From positions 2,216,001 to 2,280,000 of the forward strand of contig NZ_CP044125.1 in NCBI RefSeq assembly GCF_016864575.1: a DNA stretch of 64,000 nt, read 5' to 3'. The stretch's first letter is position 1. The number at the start of each line of letters is the position of its first letter. The DNA is from Rhizobium sp. BG4. GTDB lineage: Bacteria; Pseudomonadota; Alphaproteobacteria; Rhizobiales; Rhizobiaceae. Below, piece after piece: positions 1 to 8,128 of the stretch. Position numbers and translations under genes: made by a program. Below the pieces are notes generated by a model, which ran no database searches, was not told the origin of the DNA, and worked only from the letters and a program-made list of their open reading frames with translations.

Positions 1-162
1 ACTCCTCAGGAGTGCACGCGGATGGCTAAAGAAACCATTCCCGACCAGGTTGGGCAACCGGCGCGGACAAAGGAGTATCTCAAGGACCTTTTTGAATGTG
101 ATGATCTTGGCCGGATCGACGCCTCTTGGAGGGCTGAGTTAGACAAGTTTGGGATATTCTAA
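1..162 (+). CDS. Small ORF or 3' end of a longer gene, unknown function
   Basis: The frame is open from the first base of the window to a TAA at 160-162. An internal ATG at 22 with an AGGAG-like sequence about 10 bases upstream would give a 46-residue acidic protein (starts MAKETIPDQV, ends LDKFGIF). It lies on the opposite strand to the late prophage genes and converges on the tail chaperone gene, whose extended frame stops at 163. I do not recognise a family. It could be the tail end of an upstream gene or an independently expressed small phage gene. Confidence 0.3.
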   Translation, partial: TPQECTRMAKETIPDQVGQPARTKEYLKDLFECDDLGRIDASWRAELDKFGIF

Positions 163-398
163 TCACGAAGATAACCACTCCCAAAGCTCGTCCTTCTCGC
201 TTTGGCTGAGCCGCCTGTCGCCCTCCGGATCATTCGCATCGACAAATCCGTCGAGAGCGGCGAGATACTCAAAAACCGACAGACCCAACACCTCCGATGG
301 CGAGAGACCCATTGCTATGCCGTTTCCAATGATGGCGGCAAACCGGAACTTTCCGTTCGGGAGCGGCTCTTCCGCTTCCTTGGATTTGCCGCCTCGGA
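163..398 (-). CDS. Second tail chaperone domain, reached by predicted -1 frameshift (TAC_6-like)
   Basis: This frame has no AUG near its beginning. It is closed upstream by a TGA just before the slippery run and stays open to the TGA at 163-165. Joined after codon 110 of the preceding gene it adds 78 residues, giving a 188-residue fusion. The segment FAAIIGNGIAMGLSPSEVL followed by an acidic, Trp-containing end (ELWEWLSS) looks like the small TAC_6/rcc01693-type chaperone usually annotated as a separate gene at this place. The only internal ATG would give a 49-residue fragment lacking the start of the domain. Known parallels are lambda G/GT and HK97 gp13/gp14; the family match is from memory. 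Confidence 0.6.
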
Positions 399-728
399 TT
401 TTTTTCCGACATCCTCCTCAGGAGCGCCGACAACGCCGGCACCAAGAACCGTCTGAGCGATGACGAGATTTTCGAGGGGCCGACGCCCTTCCACTTCCGT
501 CTCGACGAGAGTGAGTGCCGCCGATTGGCTCATTCCGCCACCGATGAGCCCCCACTTGATCACCTCGGAGATATCCTGTAGCCGCCAGCGGCCGGTCACG
601 AGCCGGTCGAGAACAACGTACGGGCCGGCATCGCAGGCCTCCTGAATTTTCATCAGCTCCCTCCAGGTCAGCTTGAACATGGTTCGCTGACCGTTGAAGG
701 GAATTTCGCACGAACCGTCGCGGCTCAT
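315..728 (-). CDS. Phage tail assembly chaperone, zero-frame product (GTA gp10 / TAC_11-like)
   Basis: A 137-residue protein resembling the gene-transfer-agent family tail assembly chaperone, with a conserved core around FKLTWREL, ISEVIKWGLIGGG and ENLVIAQTVL. Such chaperones coat the tape measure protein while the tail tube polymerises. The ATG at 728 overlaps the tail tube stop by one base (TGATG), so translation is coupled. After residue 110 the tail is Lys/Arg/Ser-rich and looks non-family. This fits a zero-frame read-through past a slippery A7 run at 399-405. The tape measure gene expected next would lie left of the window. Confidence 0.75.
   Translation of the reverse strand: MSRDGSCEIPFNGQRTMFKLTWRELMKIQEACDAGPYVVLDRLVTGRWRLQDISEVIKWGLIGGGMSQSAALTLVETEVEGRRPLENLVIAQTVLGAGVVGAPEEDVGKKSEAANPRKRKSRSRTESSGLPPSLETA
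399..405 (-). promoter_or_regulatory. Slippery heptamer A AAA AAA for programmed -1 frameshift
   Basis: On the minus strand the zero frame reads GGA AAA AAA TCC, placing A-AAA-AAA exactly in the canonical X-XXY-YYZ register. A -1 slip continues as ATC CGA GGC into the open frame ending at 163. I did not identify a downstream pseudoknot by eye; tail-chaperone frameshifts do not always have one. Confidence 0.6.
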
Positions 729-1174
729 CAGCCAGCATCCGTGACGACGCGAACCATTTCGCCGTCGCTTTGCATGGAGACGTTGAGCGTCGCGCGGCCG
801 GCATTTGCAGCCCCGGCTTCCAGGCTCTCGATATGCATGGCGCCGGTCCAGGTGATCGTCTTGGACGGAAACTCCCATTCGACCTTGACCGGCACGGATT
901 CGATGCTGTCGAACGCGTCCAGCCACGTCTCGACGCTCTCTTCGGCAAGAACCCCTTCGCCGCTGACCGACATGGACAGCGACGTGGCATCGCGGCCGAG
1001 CCAGTCGATCTTGTCAGGATCATCGCAGTCCGGGACATTAACCTCGTCGAGGCCCTTGTTCAGCGTAATCGAGCGCTGGGTAAAGCCGCAGGGGGCGGCA
1101 TACACGATGGGGGTTGCGTCATTCCCGACGAGAACGCGGAACTTCCCGCCCTTGATGGTCTTTGCCTTCGCCAT
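728..1174 (-). CDS. Phage major tail (tail tube) protein
   Basis: A 148-residue protein of the phage tail-tube family (Phage_tail_2 / TP901-1 major tail protein type). It starts MAKAKTIKGG and carries the typical pattern of an early hydrophobic strand (KFRVLVGN), a central DCDDPD-x-IDWLGRDATS segment and C-terminal beta strands. It would polymerise into the non-contractile tail tube, which fits a siphovirus-type tail. It lies 18 bases downstream of the DUF3168 gene and overlaps the chaperone start by one base. A good ribosome-binding sequence (GGAG) precedes the ATG. Confidence 0.8.
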   Translation of the reverse strand: MAKAKTIKGGKFRVLVGNDATPIVYAAPCGFTQRSITLNKGLDEVNVPDCDDPDKIDWLGRDATSLSMSVSGEGVLAEESVETWLDAFDSIESVPVKVEWEFPSKTITWTGAMHIESLEAGAANAGRATLNVSMQSDGEMVRVVTDAG

Positions 1175-1192
1175 TTCACTCTCCTGTTGAGA

Positions 1193-1597
1193 TTAAGGTT
1201 GTTCAATCGTGCCTTCGAAGGTCAGGACACTATGGGACGTGAGGCCGTCCTCATCCCTGAAAGTGCGCGTCTGCCTGTGGCGAAAGTCCACGAGTGCGTT
1301 ATCGACGAGCTCGATGTCGGCCGACCTGATGGCGCGCCGAACCTGGTCTCCGATCTTTTTAGCCTGCTCGAAGCCTGGCTCTCGTGTCCAAACATCGATA
1401 TCGAGTGAGATTTCGAAAGCCACGATGCAGTCGGCATCATCGCTGGTCTCGTCCGCCTCCCCGATTGTCACGTAGGGGAAATCTGCGCCGGGCGGCACGA
1501 CGTCATAGACGCGGTTGCCGATGAACGCCGTCAAATCTCCATAGGATTTCAGGCGGGCAACCAAAGCCACCTGCAGCTCGTACGATGGAGAAGCCAT
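1193..1597 (-). CDS. DUF3168 tail completion / tail terminator protein
   Basis: A 134-residue protein matching the DUF3168 (gp17-like) pattern: an N-terminal amphipathic helix (YELQVALVARLKS), then YDVVPPGADFPYVTIGE, then alternating strands with VWTREPGF. Members sit at the tail end and stop tail tube polymerisation or form the neck-tail interface. It is 1 base from the preceding gp10-like gene. Its position between the gp10-like gene and the tail tube is the standard one for HK97/GTA-type modules. Confidence 0.75.
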   Translation of the reverse strand: MASPSYELQVALVARLKSYGDLTAFIGNRVYDVVPPGADFPYVTIGEADETSDDADCIVAFEISLDIDVWTREPGFEQAKKIGDQVRRAIRSADIELVDNALVDFRHRQTRTFRDEDGLTSHSVLTFEGTIEQP

Positions 1598-1598
1598 G

Positions 1599-2015
1599 TC
1601 AGCCCTTGACCTTCTTGACCGCTTTGCGGACTGCCGCCGCCATCTGGCGGCGAATCTTCGGCCGCTCTTGCCGGTATGTCGGAAAAATGTGCGGCCGCTT
1701 CGCCATCTTCACAGTTCCAAACTCCAGAAACCGCCAGATAAAGTCGGCGAAGACACCGGTTGCGTTCGGATCTTTGGTCTCGTTCTTGATGCCGCCCGCC
1801 GGCGCCTGCCGTGGGCGATTGACCAGACGATCGGCTTCGATGCTGGCCCTGTAAGCGCCAGTCTTCGGTCCAGGCGTTCGCGGCTTGATCTTCGATGCTA
1901 GCATCTGGGCCGCGGCGAGCTGCTCCTTTGCAAGCTCTTTTTCGGCGTCCGGCACGATCTGATTGAGGAGCCGCATCGTGGTCTCACGACCAAGAAACTT
2001 CGCCTTGACCTTCAT
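1599..2015 (-). CDS. HK97 gp10-like tail component
   Basis: Begins MKVKAKFLGRE and carries the family's C-terminal signature around FLEFGTVKMAKRPHIFPTYR (the GT-x-x-xxxRPF region), followed by a basic helix. It would act at the head-tail or tail-terminator interface. The start at 2015 was chosen because it makes an ATGA overlap with the upstream head closure gene. A longer in-frame start exists at 2054 but would lie entirely inside that gene. About 138 residues, within the usual range. Confidence 0.75.
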   Translation of the reverse strand: MKVKAKFLGRETTMRLLNQIVPDAEKELAKEQLAAAQMLASKIKPRTPGPKTGAYRASIEADRLVNRPRQAPAGGIKNETKDPNATGVFADFIWRFLEFGTVKMAKRPHIFPTYRQERPKIRRQMAAAVRKAVKKVKG

Positions 2016-2416
2016 CCGCTCGCGCCGCCGCTCTGGCCGAGGCAGTCGATCCACGCCCGGTCATCTGAAACCGTCACTTCCGCGATGTTATAGGAAAGGC
2101 CGGTCCATTTTTTGCCGTCAACCATTTCGCCATTAGTCGCATCGACGAGATTGCCGGTTCTGGCATCGCGCATGCGCCAGTCGGTCGAAATTTCCTTTGT
2201 CTGCGATGAAGCCCGCACAAAGATCACTTTCGCGCTCTTGCCCTGCAGGCGACCGGCGATCACCGCCTCGCCGCCACGCAAGTTGATGACCCCCGCACGA
2301 ACACTGAACTGCTCCTGCCACTTTCCAACGGTCACACCGTCACCGCGATCGAGCTCGACGCGCTTGTCGAATGCGAACCGATGATAGAGATCGCCGGCCG
2401 ACCTTGCCTCAGGCAT
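2012..2416 (-). CDS. Phage head closure protein (head-tail joining, Phage_H_T_join-like)
   Basis: A 134-residue protein beginning MPEARSAGDLYHRFAF and containing the head-tail joining pattern (VELDRGDGVTVGKWQEQF, then VIFVRASSQTKEISTDWRM). Related proteins (SPP1 gp16, HK97 gp7) seal the portal channel and dock the tail. The ATG at 2416 overlaps the preceding small ORF by 8 bases and the stop forms an ATGA overlap with the gp10-like gene. In-frame upstream starts (to 2482) look artefactual because they encode an Arg-rich stretch inside the neighbouring gene. Confidence 0.75.
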   Translation of the reverse strand: MPEARSAGDLYHRFAFDKRVELDRGDGVTVGKWQEQFSVRAGVINLRGGEAVIAGRLQGKSAKVIFVRASSQTKEISTDWRMRDARTGNLVDATNGEMVDGKKWTGLSYNIAEVTVSDDRAWIDCLGQSGGASG

Positions 2417-2582
2417 CAGAAGCCTCGCCACGCGGCTTCGGATCGACCTCGACCGCCTTTTTGGATGCAATCGCCTGCTCACCGCACGCGCGCTTTACAG
2501 TCTGCTCCATCCCGGCCTTGTAGCCGATGGTCACACCGCGAGTGGGCTTGTAGTCGAAATCACCTGTGAAACGGACGCGCAT
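2409..2582 (-). CDS. Small phage protein between connector and head closure genes, function unknown
   Basis: A 57-residue ORF (starts MRVRFTGDFDYKPTRGVTIG, ends RGEASDA) filling the space between the connector and head closure genes. It begins at an ATG on 2582 and overlaps the next gene by 8 bases. An AGGAGA-type ribosome-binding sequence lies upstream. The first half reads like a small beta domain and the second is a charged helix. I recognise the pattern as common in rhizobial prophage head-tail modules but know of no assigned function. Confidence 0.65.
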   Translation of the reverse strand: MRVRFTGDFDYKPTRGVTIGYKAGMEQTVKRACGEQAIASKKAVEVDPKPRGEASDA

Positions 2583-2592
2583 GAACCTTCTC

Positions 2593-2889
2593 CTATACTC
2601 GCAGCCAGCGGTAGGGATCGATCAGCAACTGACTCGACCTTGGAAGTCCTTCCAGACCAGCACGATTTTCGTAAAGCGCCGCCACGTACATCATTGCAGC
2701 GACCTTGAAGATCGCCTCCTTGCCGATAGGCACAAGAGAGAGGTTGCAGTACTGGAGCACCGAAGATTCAGCGGCATCCATATATGTTTGGATGGTCACG
2801 TCGTCATCGCCAGTGTCAACGCGCAGATGCTCCTTGACTTCGGCCAGCGTATAAAGCGGGCCAAGTTCAGTGATGACGACGTTTCCCAT
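2593..2889 (-). CDS. Head-tail connector protein (gp6-like, Phage_connect_1)
   Basis: A 98-residue helical protein. It shows the typical LYTLAEVKEHLRVD-x-x-xDDDVTIQTYMDAAESSV start and the ...YENRAG....P...LLIDPYRWLRV ending of HK97 gp6-like adaptors, which form a ring below the portal. Ten bases downstream of the preceding small gene. Length and position agree with the family. Confidence 0.8.
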   Translation of the reverse strand: MGNVVITELGPLYTLAEVKEHLRVDTGDDDVTIQTYMDAAESSVLQYCNLSLVPIGKEAIFKVAAMMYVAALYENRAGLEGLPRSSQLLIDPYRWLRV

Positions 2890-2898
2890 GATATACCC

Positions 2899-3093
2899 CT
2901 AGTTTGTGCCCGTCTTGTTTGCGACGGGTGGCGCTTTCTTGTTTGCGACGCCGGGAGCCTGCTTTTCACTGCCGGAACCCGCCTTGCGAACCGCTCCGAA
3001 CGCCTCCATGCGCTCGAAATCGTCGGGACTGAACTCCCGCTCCGTTCCTTCGGGATCACCATCGAGTGGCTTAATAAGAATTGCCTTGATCAT
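2899..3093 (-). CDS. Small phage protein of unknown function
   Basis: A 64-residue protein with a strong upstream AAGGAG. The N-terminal half (MIKAILIKPLDGDPEGTERE) looks folded. The C-terminal third is a low-complexity Lys/Ala/Pro/Asn tail with two VANK-type repeats. It sits between the capsid and connector genes, where small capsid-associated proteins often lie, but no family could be assigned. Confidence 0.6.
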   Translation of the reverse strand: MIKAILIKPLDGDPEGTEREFSPDDFERMEAFGAVRKAGSGSEKQAPGVANKKAPPVANKTGTN

Positions 3094-3157
3094 GCTGCTC
3101 TCCTTCGGTTCATGAAACCGGCGCCGAGAACAGCGCCGGTCGATATGAGCCGAGGAA

Positions 3158-4471
3158 TTACGCTACGCGGCCGAGATCGCCGTAGACGATCGCCTGAGGG
3201 CGGTAGATAGCCATCGCAAGGCGTTCTTCTGCGCGGATGGTAACCTTGTTTTTGATGAAGTTGTCCTGATCTTCGGTCGAAACGTCGATGGTGGCGTCCT
3301 GACGGTCGAAGATCTGGGCAGCAAGGTTGAAGGCGCCGACAAGGGCCTTGTCAACGCCCATGGCCTGCGTTTCGACGACCGGCAGGCCCCAGAGCGTCTT
3401 CTGGATAGTGCCCTGCGGGTTGCCGATGATGTACCGGCCTGTGTCGTCCTTCTGCATCTCGATCGCCGCCATATCGATCGGGTTCATGACCATGCCATTC
3501 GGCGGGTACTCTGCAAGAGCAGCCTGCAGGATCATCAAACGAACCGTATCGAGCTGAGTGGTAGCAACCAGGCTGCCTGGCGCCGAGTAGGCGGTTGCAG
3601 CGGTCACGAGGCCGAGCAGGTTCTGGCCGGTCCCGGAGCCGTTAAGAAGCTGGTTCTCTTCGACGTAGGCCAGGCCGAAGCGAAGACGCTGGTCGATGAT
3701 GGAGCGCAGGCCGGGAGCGTCCGCCAGGATCTGCACCGACGTGCGCATCCAGTGAGCGATGGTGCGGACGTTCGCGACCTTGTCTTCGAACTGAAGTTCC
3801 GACTGCGGCTTTGCCGTACCTTCGGCGACGGGAGCTGCGCTGTTGGTGAACAGTTTCTCCTGTTCGTACTCGATCTGATTGCTGCTGGTCTGACCCGGCA
3901 TCAGCAGTGCGCGCACGGTCATGCGACGCTGCGGCAACTCGACTTGCATGCCACGACGATCCGCAGGAACCAGGGCGCCAGCCGATCCGGCGGCATCCGT
4001 CGTGAGAGAGGTGATATCCTTCACATCGACCAGGACGCGACCACGGGGGCGGGTCTGGCCGGCGAAAGCCTTGAAGTCTGAATGCTCGACGAAACGCTCG
4101 CCGGCGGTGCGCTGATCGTTGTCATCGCCGCCGCGGTTCGCGAGCTTCTGGTCGAGTTCATCAAGCCGAGCTTTGGCGTCGTTCATGCCCTTGATGGCTT
4201 GGTCGGCGAGCTCCTTGGCGGTAGTGGCCAGCGGGGTGCCCTTTTCGGCCTCAGCGAGAGCCTTTTCCGCGATTTCCTTGACCTTGTCGTGCTTGGTGTC
4301 GAAATCACGCTTGAATTCCGCCGCCAGCTCGGCCGCAGTTTTCGTATTGTTGCCGTTCGGACGGTCCGGAGCGTCGAAAACGATGCGGGGACCGAACGGC
4401 AGAGCCGCCATAGAAGCAATAGCGAATGCGATCGAACCGCCACAAACGACGGCCAGCTTATGTCCCGACAT
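3158..4471 (-). CDS. Phage major capsid protein, HK97 fold
   Basis: A 437-residue protein. Residues about 45-115 form a charged helical delta (scaffolding) domain; from about 125 onward the HK97 capsid pattern follows, including SAGALVPADRRG, a central RTSVQILADAPGLRSIIDQRL helix and the C-terminal WGLPVVETQAM...GAFNLAAQIFDRQD segment. The delta domain would be removed by the adjacent prohead protease. Residues about 6-30 are unusually hydrophobic for a capsid protein. The start is supported by GGAGG five bases upstream. About 33 bases separate it from the protease gene. Confidence 0.88.
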   Translation of the reverse strand: MSGHKLAVVCGGSIAFAIASMAALPFGPRIVFDAPDRPNGNNTKTAAELAAEFKRDFDTKHDKVKEIAEKALAEAEKGTPLATTAKELADQAIKGMNDAKARLDELDQKLANRGGDDNDQRTAGERFVEHSDFKAFAGQTRPRGRVLVDVKDITSLTTDAAGSAGALVPADRRGMQVELPQRRMTVRALLMPGQTSSNQIEYEQEKLFTNSAAPVAEGTAKPQSELQFEDKVANVRTIAHWMRTSVQILADAPGLRSIIDQRLRFGLAYVEENQLLNGSGTGQNLLGLVTAATAYSAPGSLVATTQLDTVRLMILQAALAEYPPNGMVMNPIDMAAIEMQKDDTGRYIIGNPQGTIQKTLWGLPVVETQAMGVDKALVGAFNLAAQIFDRQDATIDVSTEDQDNFIKNKVTIRAEERLAMAIYRPQAIVYGDLGRVA

Positions 4472-4504
4472 GGGAACCTCCAGTTTTCGGTTGAAATTGA
4501 GCGT

Positions 4505-5173
4505 TCAGCTCATCAAGGCGCGCAGGAATGCAACGCCGTCATCAGCCGCGTCGGCAAGTTCCCCTTGCCCCTTCAGGTGGAGACGCGCGGCGCGCTCCGC
4601 CTGCGAATTCGAGAAGCCCAGCCCCTTGAGCCAGGTCTCAAACTCTCTTTCTGAAAGCCGGTCCCCGGCTTTGAGCTTTTCGGTGAGATCGTGAGCTGCT
4701 TTGGCTGCCTTCACGCTCTGCACAACTGCATTCTCATTGGCACCCACAGATACGATGCTAACCTCGACGAGATCGAGTTTCTGCAGTGTCCAGACGTAGG
4801 TCTCGGTATCGACGCTGTACTCTTTGATGCGATAGCCAATCGACAGGCCATCAATATCCTTGGCTTTCAGGAGAGCATGGGCCTCTCTGCCGCGCTGAAC
4901 GTCCATGTTCAGTTTGCCGCGCATCAGCAGGCCGTGAGAATCTTCCGTCGCATCAAGCCATTTTCCGATCGGTTCATCCGAATTGTGCTGCCAGAAGAGC
5001 TTTGGCATTGTGCCCTTGGCCTTGTGAAGCGCCAGGCTTTCCGAATATGCCCCATCCGCTATAATGTCGCCGTAGGCGTCGGGCTCGCCGCCGAACGTCG
5101 AGCCATAGCCTTCGAATTCGCCGGTGTCCTTGAGCGACTTGATCTCAAGAACTGGGGCTGTTTTCTTGTCCAT
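4505..5173 (-). CDS. HK97 family prohead protease
   Basis: A 222-residue maturation protease. It shows FEGYGSTFGGEPDAYGDIIADGAY, the catalytic-His region KLFWQHNSDEPIGKW, and DGLSIGYRIKEY with the likely catalytic Ser, typical of the S78/U35 prohead protease family. It would process the capsid delta domain and itself. The ATG at 5173 is preceded by GGAG; upstream in-frame starts fall deeper inside the portal gene. It overlaps the portal 3' end by 29 bases. Confidence 0.85.
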   Translation of the reverse strand: MDKKTAPVLEIKSLKDTGEFEGYGSTFGGEPDAYGDIIADGAYSESLALHKAKGTMPKLFWQHNSDEPIGKWLDATEDSHGLLMRGKLNMDVQRGREAHALLKAKDIDGLSIGYRIKEYSVDTETYVWTLQKLDLVEVSIVSVGANENAVVQSVKAAKAAHDLTEKLKAGDRLSEREFETWLKGLGFSNSQAERAARLHLKGQGELADAADDGVAFLRALMS

Positions 5174-6425
5174 TTCGATCTCCGTTGATGGCATTCGCCA
5201 AGGGAATGTCCTGCATCTGGACCGTGACCACGTCGCCGCCGTCGATCGGCGGAAGATTTTCGAGCGCTCTGCACTCATTTCGGGTAGCGATGCCCATCCG
5301 GATCGCCTTTTCGTAAGCTTCGTATCGACTGGCGGTATCGCCTCTCAGCAAGCCCTCGAAATTGAACTCGATCACGATCCCCTGCGACCGTTGCTCCGAC
5401 AGGGAAACGAGCTGCTTCAGGACCGATTGTTCAATCCGCTTCAGGCGCTTGCGAAGCGTGAATTTCTGGAAACCAAGGACGTCAGCCTCTTTTCCAGTAC
5501 CCCAATTTGAGGCCTTGTCGCCAAAACCCACCATCGCTGGGGGGACGCCGAAGATCCGGCAAATCTGCTCGCCGCTGAATTTGCGACTTTCGAGCATTTG
5601 CGCGTCCTGGGGGTCGATCGAGATCTGTTCCCATGTCAAGCCGTTGTCGAGCAGCATCGGCCTACCGTTGCGGATCGACCCCATGTACCGCTCCTGCAGA
5701 AGCCGCTCCAGATCTCCGCGCTGCTCTTTGGACAGTTGCGTCTCCGGCTTCGTGGAAAGAACGCCGCTCGGATTGACCCCATTTGCAAAAACCGAACCTG
5801 CAGCCTCCTCCGAGGCCATTGCGTCACCAAAGACGTTCCTGCAGACAGAAAGTGTCGATAAGCCGGAAATGCCATCCCCTAAAGGCCCGCGAATATGCAG
5901 AACATCAGCGGCTCGTCTGACATATGAGCGGCCATTGTCCGTCCACGAATATTCGAGATCGCCGTTTGCCTTGCGGCGAACCGTCATTCGGTCCGGTCTG
6001 ACCGGGTAGAGCGATGTAATGATTCCGCCGGACCGCCGCTCGATAGACGCATAGGCATTCCCATGCAGCTCGACACTCGCCGCCATAACCTCCCAGAAAT
6101 CGACGGCGGTCTGATCGAAATTCGGGCTGTCATGCAGAACGAAATATAGAGGATGATCCTTCGCCACGGTGCGAATGCCGTTTTCGGTCCGATAGACCAT
6201 CAAAGGCAAGGATGCGATTGTACCTGCGATCAGCTGCACGCACGCCCACGTGGCAGACAGACCGACAGCTGCCTCCGCCTGATGAAGGCGATAATCCCGA
6301 TAGTCCGCTAGAGTGACCTGGTTCGCAGTGAAATTATCACCGTTCTCGGTCGAGGCGGCGCCGCTTCGCCATGGCTCGATATCTTTCACGCCGTCGCGGC
6401 CAATTAGGCGGGTAAACCAGTTCAT
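5145..6425 (-). CDS. Phage portal protein (HK97 type)
   Basis: A 426-residue portal protein. It has the N-terminal MNWFTRLIGRDG start, AAVGLSATWACVQLIAGTIASLP, the HGNAYASIERR core, a GISGLSTLSVCRN helix and the FGVPPAMVGFGDKASNWG stem/clip region characteristic of Phage_portal (PF04860). Twelve copies would form the DNA translocation channel. The start at 6425 forms an ATGA overlap with the terminase stop; a start six codons upstream is possible but lies inside that gene. Confidence 0.88.
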   Translation of the reverse strand: MNWFTRLIGRDGVKDIEPWRSGAASTENGDNFTANQVTLADYRDYRLHQAEAAVGLSATWACVQLIAGTIASLPLMVYRTENGIRTVAKDHPLYFVLHDSPNFDQTAVDFWEVMAASVELHGNAYASIERRSGGIITSLYPVRPDRMTVRRKANGDLEYSWTDNGRSYVRRAADVLHIRGPLGDGISGLSTLSVCRNVFGDAMASEEAAGSVFANGVNPSGVLSTKPETQLSKEQRGDLERLLQERYMGSIRNGRPMLLDNGLTWEQISIDPQDAQMLESRKFSGEQICRIFGVPPAMVGFGDKASNWGTGKEADVLGFQKFTLRKRLKRIEQSVLKQLVSLSEQRSQGIVIEFNFEGLLRGDTASRYEAYEKAIRMGIATRNECRALENLPPIDGGDVVTVQMQDIPLANAINGDRNGQENSPSS

Positions 6426-8128
6426 GCGTAGCTCGCTATCCACGCCTCGGCATCGAAAGCCGCAGCAGCTTCGGGGTTCTGGAACATCAGCATCGCGGCA
6501 TTGAAGAGCGCCATAAGCATATCGATCTTCGCAGCTCCCGAGACTTCCTTGGTAACAACGTAATTGCTACCCTTCAGGGTCTGTTTTGCATTACCGACGC
6601 ACCAGTTCATGATAGGCTGATCGCCATGCAGAAAGCGACGATCTTCAAGCTTGAGCGGAACCGACGAGATTGCCGTCTGTAGTTTCCAGCCCTGCAAGAC
6701 AGCGCCAACCACTGGATCCGTCAGACCCTCCTCTTCAAGAGCATCAACGAGAAGAGCAACGCCTGCGCTGTCGAGACCGATGCCATTCTGCTCGGGGAGG
6801 AGACCGCTATCAGCGACGCGGCGGCATATCTCGGCTGCAGATGCGGCCTGGTCTTCACCAGACTTGCAGATGATGAGGTCACCGTCTTCCTCGAAGGTTC
6901 TCAACTGCGAGGCGATGCTTTTGCGCTGCTCAAATACGGTTTTTCGCGCCCAAGCTTTTCCCCACCCAAGCCAGCGCTTGGAGGATTTTTCGCGGCCCAG
7001 GACATAGAGTGCCGCAAGGTCGTCAGCGCCGCCCCAGTCTATGCCGATGGTGCAGACCTCAGATCGCCGTAGCAACTCATCGAGATCCGTGATCTTGTCA
7101 TCGATGCAGTTCGACCAGTGCAGTGCACCTGACCATCCATCGCCGCCGAGGCCCACGCCGATCTCAATGTTGAGATGCTGGCTCGCCCAAATCTGCTCAG
7201 CCTCTTTCGAAACCTTTCCGTTGTTCTCGTAATCGTCGATCAACGCCTGCGGATCGATGGACCGCCCCATGTTCGGCAGGATCAAACCCCAGTTTTTCGG
7301 GTTGCGCCAAAACTCTTGGTCGAGCTGCTTCTCCACCGGAAACTCGTAGAGAACCGGAAGCATGATCGGCGAGCGACCGCCTTTGCCATCGCGGATCTTC
7401 CGAGCCTTGTCTAACTCGGTGCGCCAGATGCCGGCAGGAGGCTCGTCGGATTGCGTGGTGATCATCAGCAATCGGCCGCGTTGCTTCGTGATGCCGCCGC
7501 CGCGGATCTGCTGCATCACCGCCGCCGCCTTCGCTTTCTTGCCGAGCTCGTGCACCTCGTCGATGATCGTCATGATCGGGATTTCGCCGGTGACGATCGA
7601 CGTGTCGAAGGTTTTGACATCGAGCGACGTGCCCGTCTTGTAGCGGGTGATCGTCTTCGTGTGGTCCTGAACCTTGAAGATGGTCTCAAGCTTCGGGTCG
7701 AGGCGGATCATGCCTTGAGCCTGGTCAAAGCAGCGCTCGGAAATGTTCTGGCTTGGCCCGACCAATAGCATTTGCCGGTTCGGGGCGTCGATCATGTATA
7801 GAGCCGTCAGGGCCAGACCGGCCACATAGGTCGTCTTAGAGTTCTTCTTCGGCACCATGCAGAGGAGCTCCCACACCGTGGGAAGCATGGTTTCCGGATC
7901 TTCGCTTGCGAGGAATACCGCCAGCATGTCGCGAAACCAGTCACCGCATGCCTCGACAAGAGGAGGGTTCCCAGGGACGTCTGGCAAACGCAGCCGATTG
8001 AAGAACGCTATCGCCTTTCCGGCCTTGACCTTATCGTACGGCACATCCGCCATAGGCGTCTGTCCCGCAAGAAGCCTGTCCCACCAGTCCGGGCAAGCGA
8101 AGCGAGGAAGATCCTCAGTGGCGAGCAT
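6422..8128 (-). CDS. terL: Terminase large subunit
   Basis: A 568-residue packaging motor of the HK97 gp2-like type. The ATPase domain has a divergent Walker A at about residues 92-99 (PKKNSKTT) and a Walker B IMTIIDEV at about 184-191. The nuclease domain carries the acidic motifs IGIDWGGADD and IGLDSAGV and ends near the portal start (ATGA). A GAGG sequence lies upstream of the ATG. Together with the HNH nuclease upstream it suggests cos-type packaging. The gene itself looks intact. Confidence 0.9.
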   Translation of the reverse strand: MLATEDLPRFACPDWWDRLLAGQTPMADVPYDKVKAGKAIAFFNRLRLPDVPGNPPLVEACGDWFRDMLAVFLASEDPETMLPTVWELLCMVPKKNSKTTYVAGLALTALYMIDAPNRQMLLVGPSQNISERCFDQAQGMIRLDPKLETIFKVQDHTKTITRYKTGTSLDVKTFDTSIVTGEIPIMTIIDEVHELGKKAKAAAVMQQIRGGGITKQRGRLLMITTQSDEPPAGIWRTELDKARKIRDGKGGRSPIMLPVLYEFPVEKQLDQEFWRNPKNWGLILPNMGRSIDPQALIDDYENNGKVSKEAEQIWASQHLNIEIGVGLGGDGWSGALHWSNCIDDKITDLDELLRRSEVCTIGIDWGGADDLAALYVLGREKSSKRWLGWGKAWARKTVFEQRKSIASQLRTFEEDGDLIICKSGEDQAASAAEICRRVADSGLLPEQNGIGLDSAGVALLVDALEEEGLTDPVVGAVLQGWKLQTAISSVPLKLEDRRFLHGDQPIMNWCVGNAKQTLKGSNYVVTKEVSGAAKIDMLMALFNAAMLMFQNPEAAAAFDAEAWIASYA

